From contig JANVCC010000011.1 in NCBI GenBank assembly GCA_025345505.1, positions 1,497,849 through 1,561,848 of the forward strand: a stretch of DNA of 64,000 bases, in the 5' to 3' direction. The stretch comes from Todiramphus chloris collaris. Lineage: Eukaryota > Chordata > Aves > Coraciiformes > Alcedinidae. A program made the position numbers and the translations under genes. Below are positions 1 to 12,451 of this stretch, in pieces; position 1 is the first letter of the stretch; every line of letters begins with the position of its first letter. The notes below the pieces were generated by a model that was not told the DNA's origin, did no database searches, and saw only the letters and a list, made by a program, of their open reading frames with translations.

Positions 1-2221
1 AAATTAATAAATCAGGGTATGTGCAAGAAACTCGATAATGCAAACCAGGTCCCTTCACTGTGTGCCAGACCCTGGGCTCATTTACATGGGAGGCCGTTGG
101 GTCTCCTGTTGGCTCTCCCAGGGTGTATCTGGTTTTGAGACACTGGATGGGAGAAGAAACCTGGACTAGCCCTTTCTGATGTTTCAGAGTTCAAAATGAT
201 AAAGTGGATTGTCTTCACACATGATTTCAGTGGTCTGCCATGGGGTGGTCACCAGGGAGGAGGACTTCAAATGCATCCAGCTTGTTCCAGGTATTGCCCA
301 GCATCACAACTCCATCTTCAGCACTGGGGACTCTCAGTGCCTGGATGTTACACAAGCTGGTGACACAACAGATGTCAGCACTGCTGGGATGGCCCAAGGA
401 GAACCATGTTGTCATGGTCCCCAGCTGCCTGGGGGCAGAAGCAGAACCTTCCAAAGAGAGTGACAGCTGGGGCTGGCAGAGATGAAGAAACAAATCCATG
501 TTGGGGCTGGCGATCAGAGCATGAGAGGAGACTCTGAGATCTGGGTGAGTGCAGTGGGAGAGAAGGCAAAGGGTGATATTATTGGTCTCTGCAGTTCCCT
601 GCTGGGATGGTGCAGAGAAGACAGACATGGAGTCTCCTTGGAGGTGCATAGTGATGGGACAAGAGTCATTGGCCCAAAATGTACCATGGGTAATTGTAAC
701 TAGTTATCCCAGTCTCCTGAGAAATGAAGTTTTCTGAGAAACCTCTGTACCGTTTATTTCTAACGAGCATTTGACATTGCAGTGTTCCCAAGCCCTTGGT
801 GAGGCTGAGAAGTGTATTGGTGGTTGGCACTCCTTATTCACTGACACAGAGGAGCACCCAACCTAAATGAGGTACCTAATTTTCAACAGTAGCTGCTCTG
901 GAGCTTCTCTTCTAACCCATGGAAAAAGACAAACATTTGCCATGAAGTATGAATCACTCACTGAGGGTTTCTCCAATAACCACAGAGAGATCCTAGAGCA
1001 GCCACATTCCTAACCGAGGAAGTATTGTCTCATTTAGAGATGATGAATCCAGGCCCAGGGTCCCTGTGCTGTGGCTACTAAATAAGAAGGTCAGGTCCTC
1101 CTTGTTGGTCTCAAGGCTTCTACAGACTGTTCTGGCTTCATATACTTGAAAGTCATTTATCAGTTTAGTGTCTTGGCCTTCTCAGGTGCTGCTGGAAACA
1201 AAAGAGATATCAGCCCCTGAAAATCTATGATTTAAACATGGATTGAGAATGTTTTATAGAAATCTCTTGGGCTGGCATTGAAATCTGACATTGCCCTTCA
1301 GAAATGACCAGAGCTTGAGGGCAGCTTGTTCGATGAGGGAATTCCAGTTCTCCATCCAACAGGGAAACCATTCCACAGGTGAAAAGGCATTTCCAGTGCC
1401 TGGAAATTGGAAGACTTTTGATATATACTCCCCTTTTACCAACCAGTTGGTACTACTACAATGTCAAAATCCAGCGTTGAACAACCCCCACTTCATGAGT
1501 TACATGACCAACTTTTAACCTGATCTACTGCTCTGTCTGTTTTACTTGATATCAATTGTCTCACTGGTAATCTATCTTTTTACTTCTTTGGGGATAATCT
1601 CATATTCTATTGCTTGCTGAGGTAGTTTGATGATTTCATGAGCAAGATATTGCTCTTCCTGTTTTTTAATCATGAGCTACCACTTTTATAAATGATCTGC
1701 TGGATTTCCAGACATTCAGCAGCCCACCTAAAGTCATGGCTTCCAGAGGACTGCTGGCTGTCAGGTGGCCAGATATGTATGTTGTGTCGATCTGATATAT
1801 CCGGGATGAGTTAGGCTAATGCACGGTGGTGTAAATATTTCTTATGTGAAGACCCTGGCCAAGTCAAGATGATATTTGGGAAAGTTCTGGCTGGCCTATC
1901 ACAGTGTGGGAGTTGTAGAATGAGAGATTAAGTGTTTCTCATGGTCTTGTGGGACCATGCTCCCTACTTGACCCACATCCTCCGATGTTTGGGTCTCCAA
2001 ACCTTTGACTCTGTGATGACCAGCAGAGACCCTAGGAGAAGCCATCCCAGACAGCAGTCTGGCTGACTGAGGATGTGTGGAGGCCAACCATATGCTATGT
2101 CAGGGGTTGCAGACCTGATTAATGTCAGAACCCAGGTCCTGAAGGATGCATAAAATACATTCATACAGCTCTGTGTAAATCATACTTAATTTTTCATCAG
2201 TAGACAGGAAGGCTACGAGGA
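1..2221. other. Unique stretch, no gene recognised
   Basis: Short frames of 60-140 codons overlap on both strands between about 200 and 740, which is the pattern of chance ORFs; none shows a domain I recognise. I see no CR1 tail, LTR end or tandem array. This is probably intergenic or intronic DNA. A short exon could be missed by eye. Confidence 0.5.
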
Positions 2222-2330
2222 GGGGTACTGGGAAACACAGAGGTTAAGTGACTTACCCCAGGCTGCAGAGCGTCACAGGATAGAGATTTCCAAACTTGCA
2301 GACAAGTCACTTGGTCACCGGGCCTCAATT
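2222..2330 (-). mobile_element. MIR-like SINE relic
   Basis: The stretch around 2228-2262 reads like the reverse complement of the conserved MIR centre: an 'acagaggttaagtgactta' block, then a degraded 'gcccaaggtcacac' equivalent, then a weak match to the 'gggattcgaacc' side. MIR copies are old and rare in birds, so divergence is expected. It could instead be another core-SINE sharing this block. The ends are approximate. Confidence 0.5.
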
Positions 2331-3348
2331 TAATTAGCTAGTGTGTTTTTATTTAAGAATGACAGCGCGTTACATTTCCTTGTAATTCATGGACCTCACC
2401 CCACTGTGTGCAGATACAGATCAAAGAGATGGCTACTGCTCACAGCCTTGCTGCTAGAAATGGTTTCTTTTCATGCCTTAAATTTGAGAATATCAACAGT
2501 ATCTAAAACATTCAGTGAATTATTTCTTTTCTACTTAAAAGCAGACTCCATTCAAATAATTTCCTCCTTCTTTGGTGCAGATTTCCACACTCTGAAAGCT
2601 CCACACAGAGCCCTCAGAAATAAATCAGATCCCAAGTGTTCAGCCCCGTTGATCATTTTGCAGATCCATGTTTTCCAAGCAGACCATTTTTATGTGCAAA
2701 CATCACCCTGCTCACAAATGCTTGAAAAATATAAGTAATTTCTGAAATCACCGGCTACCAAATCCCTGCCTAAGCTTGGAGTGATTAAACCTGGGTTATC
2801 ACAACAACGTGAAAGTGCACGATGGCTTGTGTAATATCTACAGGGGTTCTGCTGTGACAACATCAGATCTGAAGGTAATTGCTGCCCAGGCTTGTTTTGA
2901 TCACCATTCCCTCTCTCTTGACCTGGGAACACAGCTGGGTTGGTCTTCCTGACTTTAGGCAGCTTGATCAGATTCAGTGAAAGGATGGCTGAGAAGAAAA
3001 TCAGGACCATGAGTAGTAGTAATTCTCACCATTTCACACAGTACTTGGGCAACACTTATACCAGAGAGGAGACCAGATTAGCTGGTGGACAAGCTGTTTA
3101 TACCACAAGCTCTCAGCCTGATGGTTCCCCTACAGTGTTGCTCTCTTCAACATTCTCTTTTCTGCAGAAGACAAAGGCTCCTCTGCAACCAAGCCCTTTT
3201 GCAGTAGACAGTTTGGAAGGGGCTTCTCCATTTTAGGGCTCTTTAGTCGTGCACATTTTTGCATTGACCCTTATAAATGTCACCGTCAGAGGCAAAAGGC
3301 CAATTATTAATTATCCACTGGAGTTTTGCAGGTAGGTTGCTTTTGTAG
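2331..3348. other. Unique stretch, no gene recognised
   Basis: Two overlapping frames of about 100-130 codons (2343-2738 plus, 2690-3010 minus) have no recognisable motif and ordinary composition. No repeat boundary is visible before the CR1 that begins at about 3349. Confidence 0.45.
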
Positions 3349-3640
3349 AGTCAAAGAATTATAGATTGTTTTGGTTTGGAAGGGACCTCTTATTGCAACC
3401 TCCCCACTGTGAGCAGGGACATCTTCAACTAGAGCAGGTTGCTCAGAGCCCCAGACAAGCTGACCTGGAATGTTTCCAGGGTTGGGGCTTGTACCACCTC
3501 TCTGGGCAACCTGGGCCAGGGTCTCACCACCCTCAGTGTAAAACATTTATTCCTTATACCTAGTCTGAATCAACTGTCTTTAAGTTTAAAACGATCACCC
3601 CTTGTCCTATCACCACAGGTCCTTTCTGCCTGTCCTTTCC
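3349..3640 (-). mobile_element. CR1 LINE, 5'-truncated 3' end
   Basis: Read on the minus strand this is the CR1 3' UTR. The degraded octamer tail lies at 3349-3365, followed by the 'ggtcccttccaa' equivalent, the 'gttgctcagagccc' block near 3436, and the block near 3480-3520 that in sense reads roughly 'ggttgcccagagaggt'. Similarity fades after about 3640. Only 3' sequence remains, typical of dead-on-arrival CR1 copies. No coding capacity is left. Confidence 0.9.
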
Positions 3641-6600
3641 TGCCTGATGTGACTGTTGGTAGACACCAAGTAGTGACAGGGCTAGGAGGCACAGGACAGG
3701 GCAACAGCTGAGTGTCTTTGCAGATGGCCATTTTTGCAGCTCTGACACACGTGTTCCCAAAAGACAGGGGGGTGTGGAGGAAAAAGCCCAAGCATTGGAG
3801 ATGGCTGGTTTGGATCTTACTGTCTGATGAGAATAGATGAGAGATTATAGCCCTGGAGCATCATGTCCTTGCTCTCAAGGTTTACATCCCAGATGCCACT
3901 TGATGCTCCTTCAATCAAGTGGGAGCCAGGCAAGAAGGGCCCCCCAAAACCTCCCTTCTCCAAACTCTCCTTGCTGTGCCATTGGCGCATCTAGGGTGAA
4001 GAGCAAACCAGCTGGACACCCCAAATTACCCCAAGTTCCCCCAAAATTCATGCAGTTATCCAAGGATGTGTCTCCACAGTGATGCTGGTTGGGGGCCTGC
4101 AGAGCAGTCATGATGGATTCAGCAAGGGTGTGAGACAGTCTTCAGGACAGCACGGTGCACACCCTCACACACCACAGTGAACGTGAGCCAGCACCACCAT
4201 CTCTAATTAAGGGGCATGATTTCACCTCCCATTACCTCATGCTTACCACAGAGTAAGAGCAGGGATGTGGGCAGTATGACACACTGTAACTTCACGCCCT
4301 TGCCTCAGTGACTTACTCCTGTGTTTGTACCCTTTTTGTATTTATATTCCTCAACGGGAGCCAGTTAAACAACCGCCATGTCCACACACACACAGATACA
4401 CATGCACAGACAAAGCTTTGTAGGTTTGGCAGAAATGATCCTATGCGGCATGTTGCACAACTTCTACAGCAAGGTAAGACTGGAGATTTCCAACCTGACT
4501 TAAACTATCTTGGATGTATGACAAAGGAAGGAAAGACCGATTTGTATTTCAGAATGCAAGTGCTATGCTTCAGGGGAAAGCAAATTGATGCTTCAGATAA
4601 AAAGCATGGCATTAGTGGATTTTTTTTTTTTTGCTGGTAAGGCGCCTTTATCCTGATATGAGTCCCAGATATTAGCACAAAGAATTACAAAGGGAAAAAA
4701 TGGTGTTAATCTTGTGTACCAGCAGTGTCTAACCTGCCAAACATAAATATACATGTAATCAGTTTGCAGTTACCTGGTAACCACAACAAAGCACGCATAG
4801 AAAATGTAATTACAGGGGCTTCGTAAACTCAGCTTAAATTATCACCTATAACCAGGAACATATTATTAGATATTAGAGTCTCCCTTAGATCAGAATCTCA
4901 TGTTCTTCGTGTCTAATTTGAAATAACGATCTCCTTATTGGCAAGCGATGAAAATCTAAATGGAGTCACGTAAAACCTACTTCACATCTCAATTAAGGAA
5001 ATGTGATTACAGATCTGGAAGCAGATGCAGATATTACTGGGGAAGGGATGATGGCAAGAGCCTGCAGGAAGCAGTCGATGCTTTCCAGGGGTCATTTGTA
5101 GGGGAACCTGTAGGAACAGAGTTTCTATTGTTATACACTTCAGGGTATGTGGGGTGGAGAGGGGGTGAGAGACTGGATTCCCATTTTTAAGTGCTTTGGA
5201 GGTTTTTGGAAGGAGTCAGGTTCCATTGTTGCGTTTTAAATATACTTTAAGCTCCCTGAGAACAATACACATTTTCACTGCTTTTCCCTCTGTGTCCTTC
5301 CCTCTTTGTGATGAGGTTCACACTCTTTGGTTGTCCAACAACTCCCATTGATCTTCATCCCATGCTGGAGGGGGTGGGATGAGATGAGGGAGAGATGTCA
5401 TTTGATGCACTTATCACACCAAAATCCAAAAGAAATGTAGAGAGATGTCCTAGGAGCCCTCTGAATGTAAAAGGTAAGGGATCAGGTGCTTTTGCAGCCC
5501 TCTTGGCTTCATTGCACCTGGGTCATTTTAGGGAGGACCATCTGTCAGATGCACCATGAAATGTCCTGGCCGAAGGGTCCCTTTTGCACAGCAGGACACA
5601 GTCAGGATGACAGAACATGCAGCATCCCTGGGGTGGCTCAATGTCCTTGTCACGGCTGATGATGTGGTGAAGGAGCCATAAACATTAATTCACAGGTGCA
5701 CCAACCTTCTCCAGAAATGATCAGATCTCACCAAGTCGGATGAGTCTGGGGACAAAGCCATCCTCATCCAAACCCCAAAGAGAAGGTGTTAAAGTCACAG
5801 GCAGCAGCTGTAAGGGAGGAAGGTGGGATCAGGGGCTCAGAGGATAGCAGGTGTGAGAATACATCCTGCAGCACACACCCAGGAGCACAAGTAATTATTC
5901 CTACAGGAAAGACACATTATGGCAGAAGCTATCATGAAATAAATATGGAAATAGGGATGCTTTTGCAAATATTCTTAGCCAAGAAGAGAGAAATTAAGGA
6001 CAGACACTGATCCCCATTTCCCTGTGGTGACCAAGGGAGCGCTGTCTTGCAACAAGAGTGGCTCTGGTCTGTTGAGTGATGGATCTGCTCCAGCTGCTGG
6101 CCTAGTTTCTGTCCTTGGTTTTGTTGTTCCATCCTGAATTGCTTGATTCTAAAGGGAGAAGGCATCCAGAAAACAGGATATCTCTCCAATGCATTTATCA
6201 GTGTGTTTAGGGTAAAAATAAGAAGTGAGTGACAATTTGTTCTTCTGCTCTGGAAGGTCAGTCTTTGATTTTGGTAGTTTCCATCCCCTGAAATCTGACC
6301 ATGCAAACACACATAAAAATGCACCGGGAAAAAAAAAAATCTAAACTATTAAAAAAGACTGAGTTCAAGAAAACCACCCAATTGTATTTAAAATCCAGCT
6401 TTTCAAGAGTCCTTAATGTTTTCCTGTATGCAAACAGTGCTTGTCCCATTAAATTGTCAAAAAAAAAAAAAAAGGTCAAAGTCTTCCTTTCTGTGAAGGT
6501 GCAGACACAGGGACCCTGGAGGTCATCTGAATGTGTCTATTTAATTTTAAAGTGGGATTGTGCTGAAATCAGGACTCTGAAAGAAGGGTTGTTGTTTTTT

Positions 6601-8995
6601 GGTTTTTTAATTTCATTGAAAACTATGCTTCCTTTAATTGGGAAAACAAAAGTTTTGATCAGAACTTTATTATTACTCAATTTATGCTGGTGGGACCAAG
6701 TTATAAATGCAACTTGTGTATCAGAAATCCCCTTGACATTTCAATTAAATCTGATATATGTGTTTTCAACGTCCTTTCCTAAGAAAGTTTGTTTCTGAGC
6801 CAAATTCTTCCATCTTTATTCATACATTAGTAAGTGGAGTCTTTCCTACTTCATGCTTCAGAGACCGAGCCTTTTCTTTCAAACTACTGCAGGTTTCTCC
6901 AAGAGAAAAAGACGACAAAACATATTCTAACAGCAGTAGCTCTTTTTCCATTGCTCTCCATCTGGTACGTGATCTGTGATCATACCTCCAGGTCATTATG
7001 CTTGTAATGTTTATTGGAAAAATCAATCTTTAACTTTAAGACTTTACACAGGAAATATTAAAGTAAATTAGGACCCTGTACATCCATTTTCAAATTTCCT
7101 TTCGACCTCACAGTACCTACATCTTCCATGAAAAGAAATCAGGATTTTTTATATTTTTTTCAAGCTGTTCCATTTTTTGCATAACTGACAAAATTTCCTG
7201 GAAATACAATTTTCCCAGCTACCTTAGGTATTATCTCCAGGCTGTATTAGCAGCTAAGCGGTTGTTGACATTCCCTTTCAATATTGCTACTAAAACTCCA
7301 TGAAGCTTACACAGAATTTATATACGAATGTCAACTCATTTTTAAAATATGTAATAGGAAAAGACCAGCCAATGCCTTTCTGGCCACCTACATTTCAGAA
7401 GGTATTGGCTGGTATTAAAGTAGTGTATACATATGTATTTTAAGAAACCACACATTTTCTGGGCCTGAATCCAAAGGCATATAAAGTAGTTTAGTCAGTT
7501 ATGACTGGATGAGGAGCTAGATGGAAAACAGAGCGTTCTCAGAGGGTTTGGGTGCACATGAATTTCTTTCCAAAATTAATGTGAGTGGGAGTCATTAATT
7601 TTACTTTTATTTTGGCAGATGAAATGTCGCTCTCCTGGATATTCTCAGGGTGCGACGTGAAGCCACATCGAGCAAAGGCAGGACCCTCTGGCCCCCGTCA
7701 GTGCCCTCCTACTCTGAGGCTGAACACACCCTGCTATTCATGCTGCTTCTGGGATGGGACAGAAATACCATGACAAACAAAAAAATAAATAAAAAAACAT
7801 ATATTGCAGCAACAGTTTTGGGTCTGAGGACAGATAGCCTCATAGGATGAAAGACACCAAGATGGACCAGAGCAGTGAAAGGAGGGCATGCAAAGGACCA
7901 ATGCACTGGGCTCCTGCACTCTATCTGAGACTAATCCTGCATGGCTCCACCTTTGCCACTCACAGCTCTACAAGCAAGAAGTAATTTAATCCATGCTGGC
8001 TTCTCTACCTTCGTTTTTGGGCTTTTTAAAGAAGAACAAGACTACTTTGCAAATTGTCTGGGGTTGGATCTGTTTGTAATGAGGCTGTGTTAGTGAAGAA
8101 TGAGATATTCTTTACCTTTGATATTTGCCCCCTTTAATATCATTATAGCTGACATGTCTTTGAGGTTTCTCATGGAACTAGCTCATCTTTGCTACCCCAA
8201 GAAAATGTTGTGTTTAAAACACAGCTAAAAGCTGTCTGAGGCTGTGTCTTTAATGATGCAAATGGGAAGATTGCATAACATCCAAATAAAGTTTAAAAGT
8301 AATCAGATCTCTCTTTTAAAAAAAGTAAAATAAAAAGGTGACATTTCTCTTGCATTGTAGGACTACATCCATCATCTGTAGACCCAGCTCCTTTTCATAA
8401 CAGAGCATACAAGACACCATAATAAACAGTCAAAACCAAAACCACATGCTGCCATGAAATGAGACTGAATATCAAAACCTACAATAGAGAGGCCAGATGC
8501 AGTGATGCCTCTTGGTACTAACGTGGCTCAGCCATCTGCAGGGGTTGAGGGACCACCGTGACTCATGAAGCACCACAGATGGGGGAACTGATGCTGTGGG
8601 GACTGTAGCATCTGGTGTGAGAGCAGCATAAGGCCCCCTGCTCAAAACTTTGCTCCTGGCCACCCTGGACCAGGGATGTGATCCTGGGAGGTGCAACCAC
8701 CAGAGCTCCCAGTTTTGCAAGGATGTCAAGATTTTTCTCCCAAGGAACTCTTCATGCAGCCAGCATCAGATGTTAATTTTCGATCGTGAGATCTCTCTCT
8801 CAGATTGACTCTATTTCCAAACCCCTGGGCTATAGTAGGCTGGACCTCATTTGTTTTAAACTCCTTTGCCTGGGATCTATTGTTCTGTGCTGCTGGTTCA
8901 CAGCTCTGTAAGTCATTACCAACTCTGTCCCTTCCCCCAGAAAGAGCTGTTGGGTCTTTTTTTTTTAACAGAGAAAATTAGTTTTGTGGCTGCAA
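3641..8995. other. Long unique stretch with simple-sequence patches
   Basis: No gene or dated transposon is recognised here. Small simple patches are a CA-rich run at about 4381-4412, a T run at 4620-4632, and A runs at about 6329-6340 and 6459-6473. The largest frame (6301-6798 plus, 165 codons) is lysine- and phenylalanine-rich because of AT-rich DNA and has no domain. The block 4690-4870 is listed separately as a possible conserved element. Confidence 0.45.
4690..4870. promoter_or_regulatory. Possible conserved non-coding element
   Basis: This unique AT-rich block combines several TAAT-type homeodomain cores with a palindromic 'gttacctggtaacc' (near 4770-4783), which resembles an RFX X-box half-site pair. 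No repeat family explains it. The regulatory call is inference from texture only; conservation was not tested. Confidence 0.2.
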
Positions 8996-9680
8996 AAGAG
9001 AAAAGCCCTGGTGCTGGTTGATGAAATGCTTAACATGAGCTGGTAACGTGCACTGGCAGCCCAAAAGCCAACCGTATCCTAGGCTGCATCAAAAGATATG
9101 TGGCCAGCAGGTCAAGGGTCATGATTCTGCCCCTTTGCTCTGCTTTGCTGAGACTTCACCTGTGGTACAGTGTCCAACTCTGGAGCCCCCAACACAGGAA
9201 GGGCATGGATCTGATGGATAGGTCCAGAGGAAGGCCACGAAAATAATCAGAGGGCTGGAGCATCTCTCCTATGAGGGCAGGCAGAGGGAGTTGGGTCTTT
9301 TCAGCCTGGAGAAGAAAAGGCTCTGGGGAGACTCTATAGCCTCCTTCCAGTAACTGAAGGGGGCCTACAGGAAAGCTGGGGAGAGACTTTTTGTAAAGGC
9401 ATGTGGTGACAGAACAAGGCGCAGTCATTTTACACTAGAGCAGGGTAGATTTAGATTAGATATTAGGAAGAACTTCTTTCCTATGATGGTGGTGAAACAC
9501 TGGAACAGGTTGCCCAGAGAAGCTGTGGACACCTCATCCCTGGAAGTGTTTAACACCAGGTTGGATGAGGCTCTGAGCAACCTGGACTGGTGGGAGGTGT
9601 CCCTGACACACCAGGGAGATTGGAACTAGATGATTTTTAAGGTTCCTTCCAACTCAAGACATTCTATGATTCTCTGAATC
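8996..9680 (+). mobile_element. CR1 LINE, 5'-truncated (about 690 bp)
   Basis: This copy holds the last part of the CR1 ORF2 followed by its 3' UTR. The coding end includes the equivalent of 'KANRILGCIKRS.ASRS..ILPL.SAL' (about 9065-9160) and the '[17 protein letters not shown]' region (about 9200-9265), now interrupted. The 3' UTR follows with 'ggttgcccagag' (near 9507), 'tagatgatttttaaggttcc' (near 9628) and the 'attctatgattct' tail (9661-9673). It belongs to the common avian CR1 type. Confidence 0.95.
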
Positions 9681-11761
9681 TCTTTGTCTACCAAAAAAAA
9701 AGGAGAGAAGAAAGAGAGGGATATTATGTTACAATGCTGTGCACCAGAAAGTTTACTAATGACCTGCCTGCAACCAGATGGCTAAACTAGCAAGTAGGAC
9801 CAGGATTTGTGGCATGACTTGATCCCAGTCCAGGATGCTCAGATGCAGCTCAGGATTTCCCCACTATGCCAGGCTATTTAGAGTAAAATTGTAGATATAT
9901 GCAATTACAGAGGCAGCTGACAGCTGCAAAGAACACTGATCCAAAATTTCCCAGGGGTCTGTGATGTCTGGATCACAAGTCCACAGGTGACAAGTGACGT
10001 GTCTTTTACTCTATCCTTCTTCTGCAGGTGTGGGTCATCTGCATACTCCATTGCTCAAGTGCATCCAGAGCTATAACCTTGCAGGCAGAGTGCTCCCAGG
10101 AATGGAGCCTGTATCCTGGAATGACAACAGAAAATCACTGTTGGGAAATAAAAAGTGTTTTTTGAAAGCATCAAGAAGGAAGTTTCAGCTGGAGAGTAAC
10201 CACTGGCCATGTAGGACCCGACTGAAAGAGGAAGACAAAAAAGCAAAAAAAGCCAACAGCATTTTCTTTTGGGATGTGACCTGGTAATTTAACATCTCTT
10301 CTTCCCACCCAAAACATGGACAGGCATATCCTTACCACCTTTTGCAATTGTTTGTGCAAAGGGCTATCTGCAGACAACCTCTTTAGACAGTTGTGGACAT
10401 GGTGTTGGAGAAGACCTAGCAGATCTGACCATCAGATGTTGTAAACCAACCCTCTGGGCAAGACCATAATTTCACCCTGTCATTCATATATTAAACTCCT
10501 CACAGTAGAGTTCTGGTGATTCCATTTCTCTTCAGCCAAAGGAGAAAGTCCTGGGAGGCGAGGAAGTGCACCAGGTGGTGCAATATTTGGGTGGGTCCTG
10601 GACCATTTAACCTTAATCCACCCTTGGCTTACTGTCTTGAATTCCTTCTCTATGTATGGGCTGCCTCTCCATTTCAATTTCATTACACTCCAAGCAAAGC
10701 TGCGAGGGCTCAGAGATGATATTGCCATCAAAGGCTGGAGGGTTTTAATGCCACTGCTTCCATGGAAACTTCTTGTGAGCCCACCCACTTGCCTGCATTA
10801 TTTCCAGCTGTGCTCACAACTTCATATAGAGAGGATTCAGGAAAGGTAGAAAAGTTTACACCAGTTCTCTTCTTCATCTCACAAAGAGAACAGTGAGTCC
10901 TGGGCACCATGGGAAAAAAAAGAGATCCATTTCACATCATGTGGACGTGGTGTCTGCAGGGAACTAGGGTGCAGACAGAAAGATTGTCTTGATATCAAAA
11001 CACTTCTAAGGAGGTAAATCATCTTCTGCCATTTCTCTTAAAACAGAGCATGAGAAAAACATAATCCTCATTTCTGGGCACCAAGAGGAGCGTGATGTGC
11101 TGTAGCTCTTTCAACATGGGCCAAAGACAACAGGCTTTTTATGGACCACCCTGATGCTTGAGAATCCCCTTGCCAGGGTGAGTCATGTTAAATGAGGTGG
11201 GCATCCCTAGTCTGTCCTGGCATGAAGTCGATCTGCTTGGATCCTGGTGGTTGCACACAGCCTGTCTGAGTTCACAGGAGGTATCAGACCATCTGTGGCT
11301 AACGTATCTCATCTGTAGACTCATACATTGAATTCCCAGCACCTTATTCCCCATCAAAAAATATTTAAAGGCTGCAAAGTCTCAGGAGATCAGCAGCAGG
11401 ATAAGAAAAAGCATATATAAATATATATTACAGCTGGCAGGTGGGAGGGGACAAAATAAAAGTGTCAAAGCCATGAAGTAGAGGCAACATCCCACTAAAA
11501 ACAGTGTTTGAAATGAGGTGGAGATTTATGTATTTCAGGAGCTGCTGCCTCCATGGGTTGTACTGTCCTGCTTATTTTTTTGGGCCTGAGAGCAAACAAG
11601 ATGAAAACTTGACTTACGGTTTGCTTGCACTTTTAAGAGGAGAAACTCAGCAGGCAATAATATATTTGGGACTTCTCAGGGTGTTGCCCAGTTATTGATC
11701 CATCAAGGCTGAAATGCAAGTCCCAGGTCCTAAGGGACACAGAAATCCCAGCCTTTCTCAG

Positions 11762-11821
11762 CTTTGTGCAAGACAAATTGTGGTGCACACTACAAAGCCG
11801 TTGGCCTCTGAGATCTGCAGC
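11762..11821 (+). other. Exon-like interval (candidate only)
   Basis: A pyrimidine-rich acceptor ending 'gcctttctcag' precedes 60 nt that can be read in frame (20 codons), followed by a strong donor 'gtaagtatt' at 11822. The reading LCARQIVVHTTKPLASEICS is not a family I recognise. A consensus donor occurs by chance several times in 64 kb, so this could be fortuitous. It lies head to head with the minus-strand candidate at 11848-11888. Confidence 0.15.
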
Positions 11822-11847
11822 GTAAGTATTTGGGAAGCTGTACTTAC

Positions 11848-11888
11848 AAACTTGTAGGCACATCACTACCAGGTCTTGCTGACCTTAT
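11848..11888 (-). other. Exon-like interval (candidate only)
   Basis: On the minus strand a long pyrimidine tract (complement of 11889-11935) ends in 'ccccactcag', followed by 41 nt with one open phase (IRSARPGSDVPTS) and the donor 'gtaagtaca' (complement of 11839-11847). The acceptor is unusually strong. The exon is short and unrecognised, so it may be a non-coding transcript exon or chance. Confidence 0.18.
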
Positions 11889-12036
11889 CTGAGTGGGGAA
11901 AGCAAGGAACCAAGAAAGTGAAAGAATGAAGAACCTCTCCCCAGATCTAAAATCCATGGGTAGGTTTGGGATAATACCACCAGTAACAGCCCACACTAAG
12001 TTTCTTCTCTTGTTTCATGTAGTAAATGTACTATTC

Positions 12037-12073
12037 TGAAAAAAAAAAATTAAATATTTAAATAAATAAATAA
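12037..12073. repeat. A-rich / (AAAT)n simple repeat
   Basis: A run of ten A's leads into AAAT/AAT units ending in 'aaataaataaataag'. It abuts the 5' break of the following CR1, which suggests that LINE inserted into, or was primed at, an A-rich target. Confidence 0.8.
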
Positions 12074-12451
12074 GGGATTTTTCAGCCTGAAGAAAAGAAA
12101 GCTCCATGGAGATCTTTCAGTACTTAAAGGGGGTCTATCAGAAAGATGGGGACAGTCTTTTTAGAAGGGCCTGTTGCAACAGGACAGGGAGTGATGGTTT
12201 TAAACTAAAAGGGAGATTTAGACTAGAGAGAAGGAAGAAATTATTTATGATGAGGGTGATGAAATAGTGACCCAGGTTGCCCAGAGAGGTGGTTGATGCC
12301 CCATCCCTGGAAACATTCCAGGTCAGGTTGGATGGGTCTCTTAGCAACCTGCTCTAGTTGCAGATGTCCTTCCTCCCTGAAAGTGGGTTGAACTAGATGA
12401 CCTTAAAAGTTCCCTTCCAACCCAAACCATTCTGATTCTTGATTCTATGAA
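12074..12451 (+). mobile_element. CR1 LINE, 5'-truncated 3' end
   Basis: It starts at the 'ttcagcctgaagaaaagaaa' block, which is the end of CR1 ORF2, and continues through 'ggttgcccagagaggtggtt' (near 12269) and 'tagatgaccttaaaagttcc' (near 12395) to a disturbed octamer tail (12427-12451). The copy is non-coding. It begins directly after the A-rich tract. Confidence 0.93.

Larger units (their letters stand above)
9681..12036. other. Unique stretch, no gene recognised
   Basis: Frames of up to about 100 codons (9994-10287 plus, 10480-10788 minus) overlap on opposite strands and lack motifs. A short AT-rich run sits at about 11413-11430. Two exon-like intervals at 11762-11821 and 11848-11888 are listed separately. 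Confidence 0.45.

Noticed and set aside
6301-6798. Open frame of 165 codons on the plus strand
   Set aside because: Its length comes from AT-rich sequence and an A run; composition is lysine- and leucine-heavy with no domain.
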